Origin: an uncultured Aquimonas sp.
GTDB lineage: Bacteria > Pseudomonadota > Gammaproteobacteria > Xanthomonadales > Xanthomonadaceae
NCBI RefSeq assembly: GCF_937888285.1
Contig: NZ_CALART010000043.1
Location: forward strand, 1-5,995
DNA: 5,995 nt
Direction of reading: 5' to 3'
Shown: in pieces, positions 5,942-5,995 of the stretch
Position numbering within the stretch: the first letter of the stretch is position 1
Layout of the letters: every line of letters begins with the position of its first letter
Made by a program: the position numbers and the translations under genes
Notes under the pieces: generated by a model
What the model was told of the DNA's origin: nothing
Seen by the model: only the letters and a program-made list of their open reading frames with translations
Databases searched by the model: none

Positions 5942-5995
5942 GGGATTCGGGATTCGGGATTCGGGATTCGGGATTCGGGATTCGGGATTCGGGAT
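5942..5995. repeat. GGGATTC heptamer tandem array, right end
   Basis: Seven perfect GGGATTC units are followed by a five-base partial unit at the window edge, so the array continues beyond. The unit differs from the left array (GGGAATC) by one base and is not its reverse complement. Both arrays have their G-rich strand on top, so G-triplets with four-base loops lie on the template strand of the sigma operon. The array sits about 66 bases upstream of the sigma start, next to or inside its promoter region. Changes in copy number could alter promoter spacing or supercoiling there; this is inference. Confidence 0.97.

Overview
The window looks like chromosomal DNA from a high-GC gammaproteobacterium, most likely of the Xanthomonadales/Lysobacterales (Lysobacter, Dokdonella or Rhodanobacter relatives). 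Four things suggest this: the strong GC bias, the GGGAATC/GGGATTC heptamer arrays typical of that order, the ECF sigma factor paired with a TPR-bearing Ser/Thr kinase, and a secreted protein ending in a DGFE-type tail. This placement rests on pattern recognition, not on a database search.

All three genes lie on the minus strand, so the window reads from right to left. The right end (5942-5995) is an array of GGGATTC heptamers that runs off the window. Next is a short leader (5876-5940). It precedes an ECF sigma factor gene (5875-5303, TTG start) and, 5 bp later, an 898-residue membrane Ser/Thr kinase gene (5297-2601). The kinase ribosome binding site is built from the last codons of the sigma gene. 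A perfect 12-bp stem-loop follows the kinase stop codon. After a 313-bp intergenic stretch comes a gene for a 698-residue secreted beta-helix protein (2287-191). Directly after its stop codon is a block of five G-triplets in the mRNA sense, and then a GGGAATC heptamer array (1-55) that runs off the left end.

The sigma factor lacks the acidic DAED-type patch of region 2.2 and has S-T-T-A there (residues 49-52). This is the hallmark of ECF factors activated by threonine phosphorylation by a neighbouring kinase (ECF43 type; EcfK/PknS in Xanthomonas citri and EcfP/PknT in Vibrio). The kinase has every catalytic motif, one membrane span and a probably periplasmic TPR region. The simplest model is that the kinase senses an envelope signal and phosphorylates the sigma factor near Thr50/Thr51, which then lets it bind RNA polymerase. 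The downstream secreted beta-helix protein is a possible target or partner, but nothing in the sequence proves that link.

No RNA genes, CRISPR arrays, insertion sequences or origins were seen. Both ends stop inside simple repeats, so this may be a complete contig broken at its repeats.
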